This document shows, piece by piece, positions 1 to 4,720 of a stretch of 18,172 bases of DNA. The translations under genes were made by a program, and so were the position numbers. The stretch is taken from positions 11,303 to 29,474 of the forward strand of contig JAADFY010000214.1 of the NCBI GenBank assembly GCA_013152625.1. Reading direction: 5' to 3'. Source of the DNA: Alphaproteobacteria bacterium. GTDB taxonomy: Bacteria > Pseudomonadota > Alphaproteobacteria > Rhizobiales > Devosiaceae. The number at the start of each line of letters is the position of its first letter. The stretch's first letter is position 1. The notes beneath the pieces are model-generated. The model was not told the DNA's origin, searched no databases, and saw nothing but the letters and a program-made list of their open reading frames with translations.

Positions 1-88
1 TCCCCGGTTGCCTGGAAAATTGCGCCAAATCGACATCGCGGCTGGCATCGCCCCGGTTTGGGTGATAAACAGCGCCAGCCAAATATCA

Positions 89-164
89 GCGCCCTTCGTC
101 TAGTGGTCCAGGACGCCGCCCTCTCACGGCGGAAACACGGGTTCGAGTCCCGTAGGGCGCGCCA
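89..164 (+). tRNA. tRNA-Glu (anticodon CTC)
   Basis: A full cloverleaf can be folded by eye. The acceptor stem pairs GCGCCCT (89-95) with AGGGCGC (154-160). The D arm contains GTC/GAC. The anticodon stem pairs CCGCC (116-120) with GGCGG (128-132) around a 7-base loop with anticodon CTC at 123-125. The T arm is CGGG-TTCGAGT-CCCG. A G discriminator and an encoded CCA (162-164) complete the gene. It decodes GAG glutamate codons. No clear rho-independent terminator was found directly downstream, and no promoter is claimed in bases 1-88, where I see no gene. Confidence 0.95.
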
Positions 165-263
165 TTATCTCGCTCACACCAAGCTCACGTTGTTCGCTGG
201 CTCCGAGGCGGCGGATTCTTTAATGGCGGCTGCTCACATAGAGGCTCGCACCTCGCCGTCGCG

Positions 264-287
264 CCGGCTCGCGTTGAAGCTCGCTGA
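264..287 (+). repeat. dispersed intergenic repeat, copy 1
   Basis: A 24-base segment starting CCGGCTCGCGTTGAAG is identical to 1705-1728. The bases just upstream (CGCTCAC near 172-178, and GCTCGC) are loosely like the other copies. It does not overlap a gene. The origin is unknown; a small non-autonomous element or REP-like repeat fits. Confidence 0.7.
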
Positions 288-439
288 ACTTGGGATCTGA
301 GATAAGGGCGGGTATTTTTTGTTCTGGCGCTGTTTGATTTTGTGTTCAGCGGGAAAAAAATTGTGGGTAAAGGTCCGCCCGCACAATTGCGCTGCAAAGC
401 CTCCATACCCATATATATGCAGGTTGCAAAACCCGGTGA

Positions 440-490
440 CCACCCTGCGGATTTCGCAGGAATTGGTTTGAGGCTTGCGCGGCAGGGTGG
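440..490 (+). promoter_or_regulatory. overlapping inverted repeats upstream of hpf
   Basis: Two alternative foldings share one segment. CCTGCG (444-449) can pair with CGCAGG (455-460) around a 5-base loop. CCACCCTGC (440-448) can instead pair perfectly over 9 bases with GCAGGGTGG (482-490). The two structures exclude each other. They could be an operator or part of a leader RNA. The pairing is directly visible; a regulatory role is inferred. Confidence 0.4.
464..478 (+). promoter_or_regulatory. possible sigma54 (-24/-12) promoter of hpf
   Basis: The sequence TGGTTTGAGGCTTGC has GG and GC at the spacing of the TGGCACG-N4-TTGC consensus. It matches TGG, the G at position 7 and TTGC, and misses CAC. 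Transcription would begin near 490, giving a leader of about 70 bases before the hpf ATG. hpf homologues are often linked to rpoN and were once called sigma54 modulation proteins, which makes the match suggestive. One 15-base match is weak evidence. Confidence 0.25.
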
Positions 491-518
491 GTCAGCGCTA
501 GATTCCAGAAAACTTCGA

Positions 519-537
519 TGCGGGCGCTATGCCCGCA
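519..537 (+). promoter_or_regulatory. GC-rich hairpin in the hpf leader
   Basis: TGCGGGC (519-525) pairs with GCCCGCA (531-537) around the loop GCTAT. No T-run follows, so it is not a rho-independent terminator. It ends 9 bases before the AGGAG ribosome binding site (547-551) and could influence hpf translation or mRNA stability. Confidence 0.45.
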
Positions 538-560
538 CCCCATAACAGGAGCGATATCTC

Positions 561-1133
561 ATGAACCTTCGTGTATCGGGCAAAAACATGGATGTGGGGA
601 CTGCCCTGCGCCAGAGGGCGCAAGAACAGATCGATATGGTCGTGACGAAATATTTCGGTGGTGGATATGAGGGGCACCTGACCCTGGAACCGGAAGGGTC
701 CGGTTTTCGGGCCGATTGCGCGGTGCATCTGGATACCGGCGTTGCTTTGCAGGCCAGTGCCGTTGCCGGTGATGCTATCAGCGCCTTTGAAGGCATGGCC
801 GGGCATATTGAAAAGCGCCTGCGGCGTTACAAGCGCAAACTGAAAAATCACCGACGGGGCAAAAGTGACGCGGGCGCGCATATGGCGTCGGCCTATATTC
901 TGGCCTCGCCAGAAAGCGAAGAAGAAGTGGCGGAGGATTTCTCGCCGCCGATCATAGCGGAAGGCACGCAAAACCTGCGTGATCTTACGGTGGGCGAGGC
1001 TGTCATGGAACTTGATCTGGCCCAATCGGACGTTGTGGTGTTCCGCAATGCTGGACATGGGGGCATGAATGTGGTTTACCGCCGCGCCGATGGGAATATC
1101 GGCTGGATCGACCCGGAGCTTAAAACCGGTTGA
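561..1133 (+). CDS. hpf: ribosome hibernation promoting factor, long form
   Basis: This 190-residue protein is a long-form HPF (also called sigma54 modulation protein or RaiA/YfiA family). Long HPF binds the 30S subunit in stationary phase or starvation and dimerises 70S ribosomes into inactive 100S particles. The N-terminal S30AE/HPF domain spans about residues 1-100 (starts MNLRVSGKNMDVG and ends in a basic helix, RLRRYKRKLKNHRRG). A loose acidic linker (about 105-135) leads to the C-terminal dimerisation domain at about 136-188, with the typical NLRDLTVGEAVMELD and the GWIDPE end. The start is supported by AGGAG at 547-551, 9 bases from the ATG. It is followed 59 bases later by ptsN in the same orientation, the usual proteobacterial order. 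rpoN, often just upstream of hpf, is not in this window; a tRNA lies there instead. Confidence 0.95.
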   Translation: MNLRVSGKNMDVGTALRQRAQEQIDMVVTKYFGGGYEGHLTLEPEGSGFRADCAVHLDTGVALQASAVAGDAISAFEGMAGHIEKRLRRYKRKLKNHRRGKSDAGAHMASAYILASPESEEEVAEDFSPPIIAEGTQNLRDLTVGEAVMELDLAQSDVVVFRNAGHGGMNVVYRRADGNIGWIDPELKTG

Positions 1134-1192
1134 TCCGGGCAAGGCGGCAACGCCGGGCTCCTTCCAGAGACATTCAAAGGCTTTTGTGAACA

Positions 1193-1660
1193 ATGGAACT
1201 GGCATCCATCCTGACACGGGATTGCGTCGTTGTATGCGCCAAGGTGAATTCCAAGCGCCAGGTGCTGCAACTGGCGGCAGACCGGGCGGCGGCTAAAACG
1301 GGTCTGAAGGCACACGAAATTTTTGAAACCCTGCTCGAGCGGGAGCATTGCGGGTCCACGGGCCTTGGTGGGGGGATCGCCATACCCCATGGAAAGCTGG
1401 ACAATCTTGACGGGGTTATGGGGATATTCCTGCTGCTCGAACAACCGGTGGATTTCGATGCTGTCGATGACGGGCCTGTAGATATTGTTTTTGTTCTGCT
1501 TGCCCCCAAAGGAGCCGGTGCCAATCATCTCAAGGCGCTTTCCCGGGTTACACGGGGCCTGCGCGAGGAAAGCACCGTAGCCCAATTGCGGGCTACACGG
1601 GACGCTGACCGGCTTTATGAATTGCTGACCCGGCCCGCGACGGCCCACAACGCCGCGTAG
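1193..1660 (+). CDS. ptsN: PTS IIA-like nitrogen-regulatory protein PtsN
   Basis: This 155-residue cytoplasmic protein is a IIA-Ntr (EIIA fructose/mannitol fold). It is the terminal phosphate acceptor of the PtsP-PtsO-PtsN chain, which has regulatory rather than sugar-transport roles in nitrogen, potassium and metabolic control. The phosphorylated histidine is H66 in GGGIAIPHGK, the family hallmark. LLEREHCGSTGLG just before it, and the FVLLAPKGAGANHLKALSR stretch at about 100-118, are also typical. The length is normal for the family. The ribosome binding site is weak (AAAGG about 12 bases upstream), so expression probably depends on readthrough from hpf, whose stop is 59 bases upstream. Confidence 0.95.
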   Translation: MELASILTRDCVVVCAKVNSKRQVLQLAADRAAAKTGLKAHEIFETLLEREHCGSTGLGGGIAIPHGKLDNLDGVMGIFLLLEQPVDFDAVDDGPVDIVFVLLAPKGAGANHLKALSRVTRGLREESTVAQLRATRDADRLYELLTRPATAHNAA

Positions 1661-1680
1661 GCCTCGGTTTCTTTTTTGCC

Positions 1681-1728
1681 TCACGCCGAGTTCGCTATCG
1701 CTCACCGGCTCGCGTTGAAGCTCGCTGA
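1681..1728 (+). repeat. dispersed intergenic repeat, copy 2
   Basis: This copy joins both halves of the family. Its first part, TCACGCCGAGTT-N2-CTATCG-N-TCACCGG, recurs at 2037-2061. Its second part (1705-1728) is identical over 24 bases to 264-287. It is outside coding sequence, right after ptsN. Confidence 0.7.
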
Positions 1729-1841
1729 GCTCGGGGGCGGAGCCGATGATGCCAAGGCCGTAGCAGACTCACAATACGTCATCACACGGCTTGTCCGGGT
1801 GATCCAGTATTTGGGACCCAATATTGCTTGAAGCCTTAAAG

Positions 1842-1872
1842 ACTGGATTGCCCGCATAAAGCGGGCAATGAC
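1842..1872. repeat. short palindromic repeat with a 9-bp hairpin
   Basis: ATTGCCCGC (1847-1855) pairs perfectly with GCGGGCAAT (1861-1869) around the loop ATAAA. It begins ACTGGATTGCC and ends GCAATGACG. The same framing words bound the right half of the larger repeat at 1957-1997, so the two are related. Confidence 0.75.
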
Positions 1873-1901
1873 GCGAAATATCAGAACCGTTTGCAGTTCA
1901 C

Positions 1902-1997
1902 CGTCATTGCGAGGCGCGACAGCAACGAAGCAATCCAAACCATTAGAAGAAATCAAACTGGATTGCCGCGCGCCCTTGCAGGTTGCTCGCAATGACG
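1902..1997. repeat. REP/MITE-like palindromic element
   Basis: CGTCATTGCGAG (1902-1913) is the exact reverse complement of CTCGCAATGACG (1986-1997). Nested pairings are also seen: GGCGCG (1913-1918) with CGCGCC (1969-1974), and CAATCC (1931-1936) with GGATTG (1960-1965). The whole could form a branched hairpin. Palindromes with ends like TCATTGCGAG and CAATCC are widespread intergenic repeats in many bacteria. No transposase gene is present, so any mobility would have to be supplied elsewhere. Confidence 0.75.
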
Positions 1998-2036
1998 AAC
2001 AGGAAAACAGGTTCGCATCTTCCCTCTTGTTTTCGC

Positions 2037-2070
2037 TCACGCCGAGTTATCTATCGTTCACCGGTTCCGC
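2037..2070 (+). repeat. dispersed intergenic repeat, copy 3 (partial)
   Basis: TCACGCCGAGTT-N2-CTATCG-N-TCACCGG matches 1681-1708 with a few substitutions. It then diverges, and the second half of the family (GTTGAAGCTCGCTGA) is missing. Confidence 0.65.
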
Positions 2071-2165
2071 GGGGGCGGCACTCACGCCGCTCCGTCCTCG
2101 TTGAGAGCCGGGCATGTATAAATGGCCAACCGAAGCGTTCTTTTACTTTTGGATATCCGCTTCTT

Positions 2166-2191
2166 CCCCCGCCGCCCTTGCGGGGAGGGGG
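2166..2191. repeat. C-run/G-run inverted repeat after the DUF1150 gene
   Basis: CCCCC at 2166-2170 pairs with GGGGG at 2187-2191, with CCGC/GCGG pairing inside around a CCTTG loop. On the - strand it begins 7 bases after the DUF1150 stop, so it could act as a transcript-end stabiliser. No T-run follows in that direction, so it is not a classical terminator. It resembles the common CCCTTGCGGGG intergenic repeat. Confidence 0.4.
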
Positions 2192-2198
2192 ACGTGAT

Positions 2199-2537
2199 TT
2201 AATGCCGGGAAATCAGGGTCAGTTCGGCTTCCGAAAGCCATTCTCCCACGCCCCCAACATCATCGGTGACCATGAGCGGGCGACCGTCGGCGCCAAAAAC
2301 CACATGAACCGGCATGTCCTCGGGCACCTGCGCGTCGTGTTGGGGCGGATGCCCGAGCAAGCGGGCAAGATCACGGCCAAAAACCATGCGCCGGTAAACG
2401 ATTTTGTCGTCACCCAGGGCGGCGAATTCGGCATTTGTCAGATTGCGCAGCGCGTGGGCACTGTCTGAATTGTGATGGCGGGGCTGCTTGGCGGTGCCAA
2501 CCAGGGCGACCGAGCCTTGGGGGTGCGGCTTACCCAT
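2199..2537 (-). CDS. DUF1150 family protein
   Basis: This 112-residue protein of unknown function resembles DUF1150, a small family largely confined to alphaproteobacteria and often found directly after a small heat-shock protein gene, as here. The conserved core runs from LTNAEFAALGDDKIVYRRM (about residues 33-51) through DLARLLG to VHVVFGADGRPLMVTDD (about 77-93). The preferred start is the ATG at 2535-2537, which overlaps the hsp20 stop (2530-2532) by 8 bases and implies translational coupling. An in-frame upstream Met at 2576 would give 125 residues but lies deep in hsp20. The role is unknown; context suggests heat-shock co-expression. Confidence 0.75.
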   Translation of the reverse strand: MGKPHPQGSVALVGTAKQPRHHNSDSAHALRNLTNAEFAALGDDKIVYRRMVFGRDLARLLGHPPQHDAQVPEDMPVHVVFGADGRPLMVTDDVGGVGEWLSEAELTLISRH

Positions 2538-2976
2538 CTTTGGAACGCTTTGGTGTCGGAGCGGTACGAATGGCAATCCGCTGAGATATTTTTTTCGGCA
2601 GCGGCCGCTCCATGGTCACGCTCAACAGCCCGTCCTTTAATTCCGCATCGGTTACCTTCATGCCATCGGCAAGCAGAAAACTGCGCTGGAACTGGCGGGT
2701 GGCGATGCCGCGATGGAGATATTCGCGACCCGCCGCTTCGGTCTGGCGGCCACGAATAATCAACTGGCCGTCTTCGGTCACCACATCAAGCTCATCGGCA
2801 ACGAACCCGGCCACGGCAACCGAAACCATAAACAGTTCAGCGCCTTCTGCATTGGTGCGGCGCTCGATATTGTAGGGCGGATAACCGTCAGCCCCACGGG
2901 AAAGGCGGTCCAGCCGGGCTTCGATTTCATCAAATCCGAGCAAAAACGGCGAGGAAAAAACAGACATTCGGTTCAT
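2530..2976 (-). CDS. small heat-shock protein, Hsp20/IbpA family
   Basis: This 148-residue ATP-independent chaperone holds unfolding proteins until Hsp70/Hsp100 systems refold them. The alpha-crystallin domain covers about residues 34-135, from YPPYNIERRTNAEG through ELDVVTEDGQLIIRGRQ to the F-QRSFLLADGMKV-AELKDGLLSVTMER segment, as in IbpA-type proteins. The C-terminal I-X-I anchor is visible as RIAIR (about 133-137). The start at 2974-2976 is chosen because GGAG (2983-2986) sits 6 bases upstream; the open frame extends far upstream but without Hsp20 homology. A second Met (2967) is possible. The gene overlaps the DUF1150 gene by 8 bases. A sigma32-like promoter and a foldable leader lie upstream. 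Confidence 0.93.
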   Translation of the reverse strand: MNRMSVFSSPFLLGFDEIEARLDRLSRGADGYPPYNIERRTNAEGAELFMVSVAVAGFVADELDVVTEDGQLIIRGRQTEAAGREYLHRGIATRQFQRSFLLADGMKVTDAELKDGLLSVTMERPLPKKISQRIAIRTAPTPKRSKDG

Positions 2977-2982
2977 GTATTT

Positions 2983-3025
2983 CTCCAAGGACCCCAATGG
3001 GCGCCCGGCTCCTTTTGTCCTTTGG
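2983..3025 (-). promoter_or_regulatory. candidate RNA thermometer hairpin over the hsp20 ribosome binding site
   Basis: In the leader RNA (- strand), CCAAAGGAC (complement of 3017-3025) can pair with GTCCTTGG (complement of 2985-2992) as 8 pairs with one bulged A. The last two G residues paired are part of the GGAG ribosome binding site (2983-2986). A bulged helix that covers the ribosome binding site is the general design of ROSE-type thermometers, common upstream of alphaproteobacterial hsp20 genes. It is not a clear match to the published ROSE sequence, and the function is inferred. Confidence 0.4.
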
Positions 3026-3091
3026 TCAATCAAGCGACACGTGCAAGCGACATATGCGCCCGGCCCGCCATGCGGCGCCGGGTTGGCTTCG

Positions 3092-3120
3092 ATATGGTGG
3101 CGGGAAATGGCAAAATCAAG
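3092..3120 (-). promoter_or_regulatory. sigma32-like heat-shock promoter of hsp20
   Basis: On the - strand, CTTGAT (3115-3120) is followed after 15 bases by CACCATAT (3092-3099). This compares with the sigma32 pattern CTTGAA - about 14 - CCCCATNT, one mismatch in each box. Transcription would start near 3085, giving a leader of about 110 bases before the hsp20 ATG, long enough for a folded thermosensor. Confidence 0.5.
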
Positions 3121-3247
3121 CGAGGGCCTGAACAGGTGCGACAACCGGTGCGTCTGATCGCCGCAATGTTGCCGTGTTTGGCACCCATGTGGCCGCCATT
3201 GTCCGAACGGTGCAACGGTTTGCCCATAAAAATTACGGTACACTTTT

Positions 3248-3613
3248 ATGAAAACACTCAAACTGACCCTGGCCGCTATTGGCGGTGCCATGCTGGTGGC
3301 CGCACTGTCGGCGCCTCTGTGGGCCCGAAATGACCAATGCGGCGGGGCAAGCTGGTATTCGTTGCCGGGCAATATGACCGCAAATGGCGAAATCATGAAC
3401 CCCGATGCCATGACTGCCGCCCATCGCACGCTGCCGTTTGGCACCATTGTGCGGGTGGTCAATCAGGCCAATGGCAAATCGGTACGGGTGCGCATAAATG
3501 ACCGCGGCCCGTTCATACGCGGGCGGATTATCGATGTTTCAAAACAGGCCGCCAACCGGCTGGGGTTTCGCAATGCGGGAATTACCCGGGTCTGTCTGAC
3601 CCGGATCAGCTAG
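3248..3613 (+). CDS. rlpA: RlpA-like septal ring lytic transglycosylase domain protein
   Basis: This 121-residue exported protein has one double-psi beta-barrel (RlpA/expansin-like) domain. RlpA enzymes cut peptidoglycan strands that lack stem peptides, mostly at the division septum. Residues 1-26 look like a Sec signal peptide (basic MKTLK, hydrophobic core, likely cut after LWA); there is no lipobox cysteine. The core has TANGE (E48), MTAAHRTLPFGT (H59) and RINDRGPF (D85). The spacing E-11-H-26-D matches the catalytic residues of P. aeruginosa RlpA. Unlike classical RlpA there is no SPOR domain, so septal targeting by that route is unlikely. It diverges from hsp20. No strong ribosome binding site is visible. 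Confidence 0.85.
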   Translation: MKTLKLTLAAIGGAMLVAALSAPLWARNDQCGGASWYSLPGNMTANGEIMNPDAMTAAHRTLPFGTIVRVVNQANGKSVRVRINDRGPFIRGRIIDVSKQAANRLGFRNAGITRVCLTRIS

Positions 3614-3630
3614 GATCAAGGTATCCCTGT

Positions 3631-3726
3631 TCAGCGTGAAACGATGGACTGCCAGGCCAGAACAACAGCAAAAACACTAAATACGGCGACAATTGAATAG
3701 ATGATGGGCGCGACATCAGCGGGCAT
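3631..3726 (-). CDS. 31-residue single-span membrane protein, unknown function
   Basis: This reading frame encodes 31 residues: a short N-terminal MPADVAP, an uninterrupted hydrophobic stretch at about residues 8-25 (IIYSIVAVFSVFAVVLAW), and a QSIVSR tail. That is one predicted membrane span. It has one of the best Shine-Dalgarno sites in the window: AAGGAG ending 8 bases before the ATG (3724-3726). Upstream, a perfect FNR-type dyad (3790-3803) is centred about 70 bases from the start codon. It follows ubiV by 73 bases and its stop lies 17 bases from the convergent rlpA stop. I do not recognise the family. Small single-span proteins often serve as subunits or stabilisers of respiratory complexes, which is only a guess here. 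Confidence 0.7.
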   Translation of the reverse strand: MPADVAPIIYSIVAVFSVFAVVLAWQSIVSR

Positions 3727-3789
3727 GAAAATTGCTCCTTGCTTCTGGTTCAAGGCGCACATCTAGGGGCAAACAGGCTGGAACCTGCA

Positions 3790-3803
3790 TTGATCAGGAT
3801 CAA
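3790..3803 (-). promoter_or_regulatory. perfect FNR/CRP-family box
   Basis: The 14-base dyad TTGAT-CAGG-ATCAA fits the FNR consensus TTGAT-N4-ATCAA at all ten positions. It overlaps the ubiV stop codon (3800-3802). If it acts as a class II site centred at -41.5 on the - strand, transcription would begin near 3755 with a weak -10 (TAGATG, 3760-3765), about 29 bases before the 31-codon gene. It could also be read by another FNR/CRP relative such as Dnr/Nnr. Confidence 0.65.
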
Positions 3804-4717
3804 TCGGGTCCCGGTGCCACCCGTTCAAGGCCGGGTCGCTGGTGGAAAAAGCCGTTGGCCATGGGTTGGGGAACACCATGCTCCACCAGCAGCTCATCGG
3901 CTTCAGTTGCATCAATTTTGCCGTCCAGCAACGCCCGATAGGTGCCGGCAACGGCCACCATGTCGCAGCTATGGGGTGACAGACGGAAAGTGGCAACACC
4001 CATTTCCGCCAGATCCCTTAACTCATGGGCGAGGTTCAAGTAGCGGTGTGACAGGGTCTGGATGCCGTTGATGGATAAAAACGGCGTGTTCGAGCGGGTG
4101 GTCAGCTCCATGCCGTCGGGATCATTTTCGCACACAAACCGGCAGTCATCTTTGGTGCGGTCATGGGCCCGGGCGTGATAGCAGCGCGCGGAAAGGGCCA
4201 AAGACATACGGCCGAAGATCTGTACTTCCAGTCCAACGTTCAGCTCGGCGGCGGTTTTTCCCAGCGCGGCAATGGTGGGGGCTGGCAATTCAGCACCCAG
4301 GCAAAAGTGACGGGCCCCTTTCCTAGCCAGATATTGCATGGTCTCCGAGTTATAGACATTAAAAGCAGGACCAATTCGATGGGGACGCCCCGAGAGGTGC
4401 CACAGGGCCGAGGCGTCGTTCACCTCGATTTCGGCATCGGGACGGCGAGATGTTCTGGCGACTATTTTGCTGTCGCCCTTGATCATGACCTCGCAAAGGG
4501 TTGACCAGACAACTTTCTTGCCGCCGCGCTCCAGCCGTTGTGCGACTTCCTCATACTGGCGATCATCAAAATAAGGGGTGCGTTTGGAGCAGATGGTCTC
4601 GCCGATACACGCGGTATCCACCGGGGCCTCGTCGGCAATTCGAAACCAGAAATCGCGCTTCTTGTCGGCGGGCCAGTGGAAGATCAGCGGCCCCATGGTC
4701 AGGTTCAAACGGGTCAT
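3800..4717 (-). CDS. ubiV: UbiV, O2-independent ubiquinone biosynthesis protein (U32 family)
   Basis: This 305-residue U32 'peptidase'-family protein acts with UbiU in the anaerobic hydroxylation of ubiquinone precursors, replacing the O2-dependent flavin hydroxylases. The [4Fe-4S] ligands known for E. coli UbiV are all present at matching places: C43 in GETICSKR, C179 in SARCYHAR, then C192 and C196 in DRTKDDCRFVC. FLSINGIQTLSHRYLNL and FRLSPHSCD near the C-terminus also match. Length is normal. The start lies 3 bases after the ubiU stop, so translation is probably coupled. A perfect FNR-type box covers its stop codon and likely serves the next gene. Confidence 0.95.
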   Translation of the reverse strand: MTRLNLTMGPLIFHWPADKKRDFWFRIADEAPVDTACIGETICSKRTPYFDDRQYEEVAQRLERGGKKVVWSTLCEVMIKGDSKIVARTSRRPDAEIEVNDASALWHLSGRPHRIGPAFNVYNSETMQYLARKGARHFCLGAELPAPTIAALGKTAAELNVGLEVQIFGRMSLALSARCYHARAHDRTKDDCRFVCENDPDGMELTTRSNTPFLSINGIQTLSHRYLNLAHELRDLAEMGVATFRLSPHSCDMVAVAGTYRALLDGKIDATEADELLVEHGVPQPMANGFFHQRPGLERVAPGPD

Positions 4718-4720
4718 GCC

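Larger units (their letters stand above)
165..560. other. gene-free stretch between tRNA-Glu and hpf
   Basis: No convincing coding region lies here; the short open frames have no ribosome binding site and no recognisable protein. It holds one copy of a dispersed 24-bp repeat (264-287), a sigma54-like element (464-478) and several inverted repeats close to hpf (440-490 and 519-537), listed separately. The part around 310-365 is AT-rich compared with the surroundings. Confidence 0.6.
1661..2198. other. repeat-rich gene-free stretch
   Basis: No credible gene lies between the ptsN stop and the end of the DUF1150 gene. The open frames on either strand are short, lack ribosome binding sites and run through repeat DNA. 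It holds two copies of a TCACGCCGAGTT repeat (1681-1728 and 2037-2070), a hairpin repeat (1842-1872), a larger palindromic repeat (1902-1997) and a G/C-run inverted repeat (2166-2191). Confidence 0.7.

Noticed and set aside
58..300. 80-codon frame across the tRNA-Glu gene
   Set aside because: It runs through the tRNA and a dispersed repeat and has no ribosome binding site.
519..537. Rho-independent terminator before hpf
   Set aside because: The stem is good but no T-run follows and the hpf ribosome binding site comes right after it.
498..1217. 239-codon open frame on the - strand over hpf
   Set aside because: It is antisense to a clear HPF, has no recognisable motif and no ribosome binding site. 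GC-rich third positions create such shadows.
1076..1705. 209-codon open frame on the - strand over ptsN
   Set aside because: Antisense to a clear PtsN with an intact active site; no family features.
1661..2198. Insertion sequence
   Set aside because: Palindromic and dispersed repeats are present but no transposase frame or target duplication can be seen.
2977..3462. Upstream extension of the hsp20 reading frame to 310 codons
   Set aside because: The extension lacks Hsp20 homology, crosses the promoter candidate and the rlpA gene, and the internal ATG at 2976 has a good ribosome binding site.
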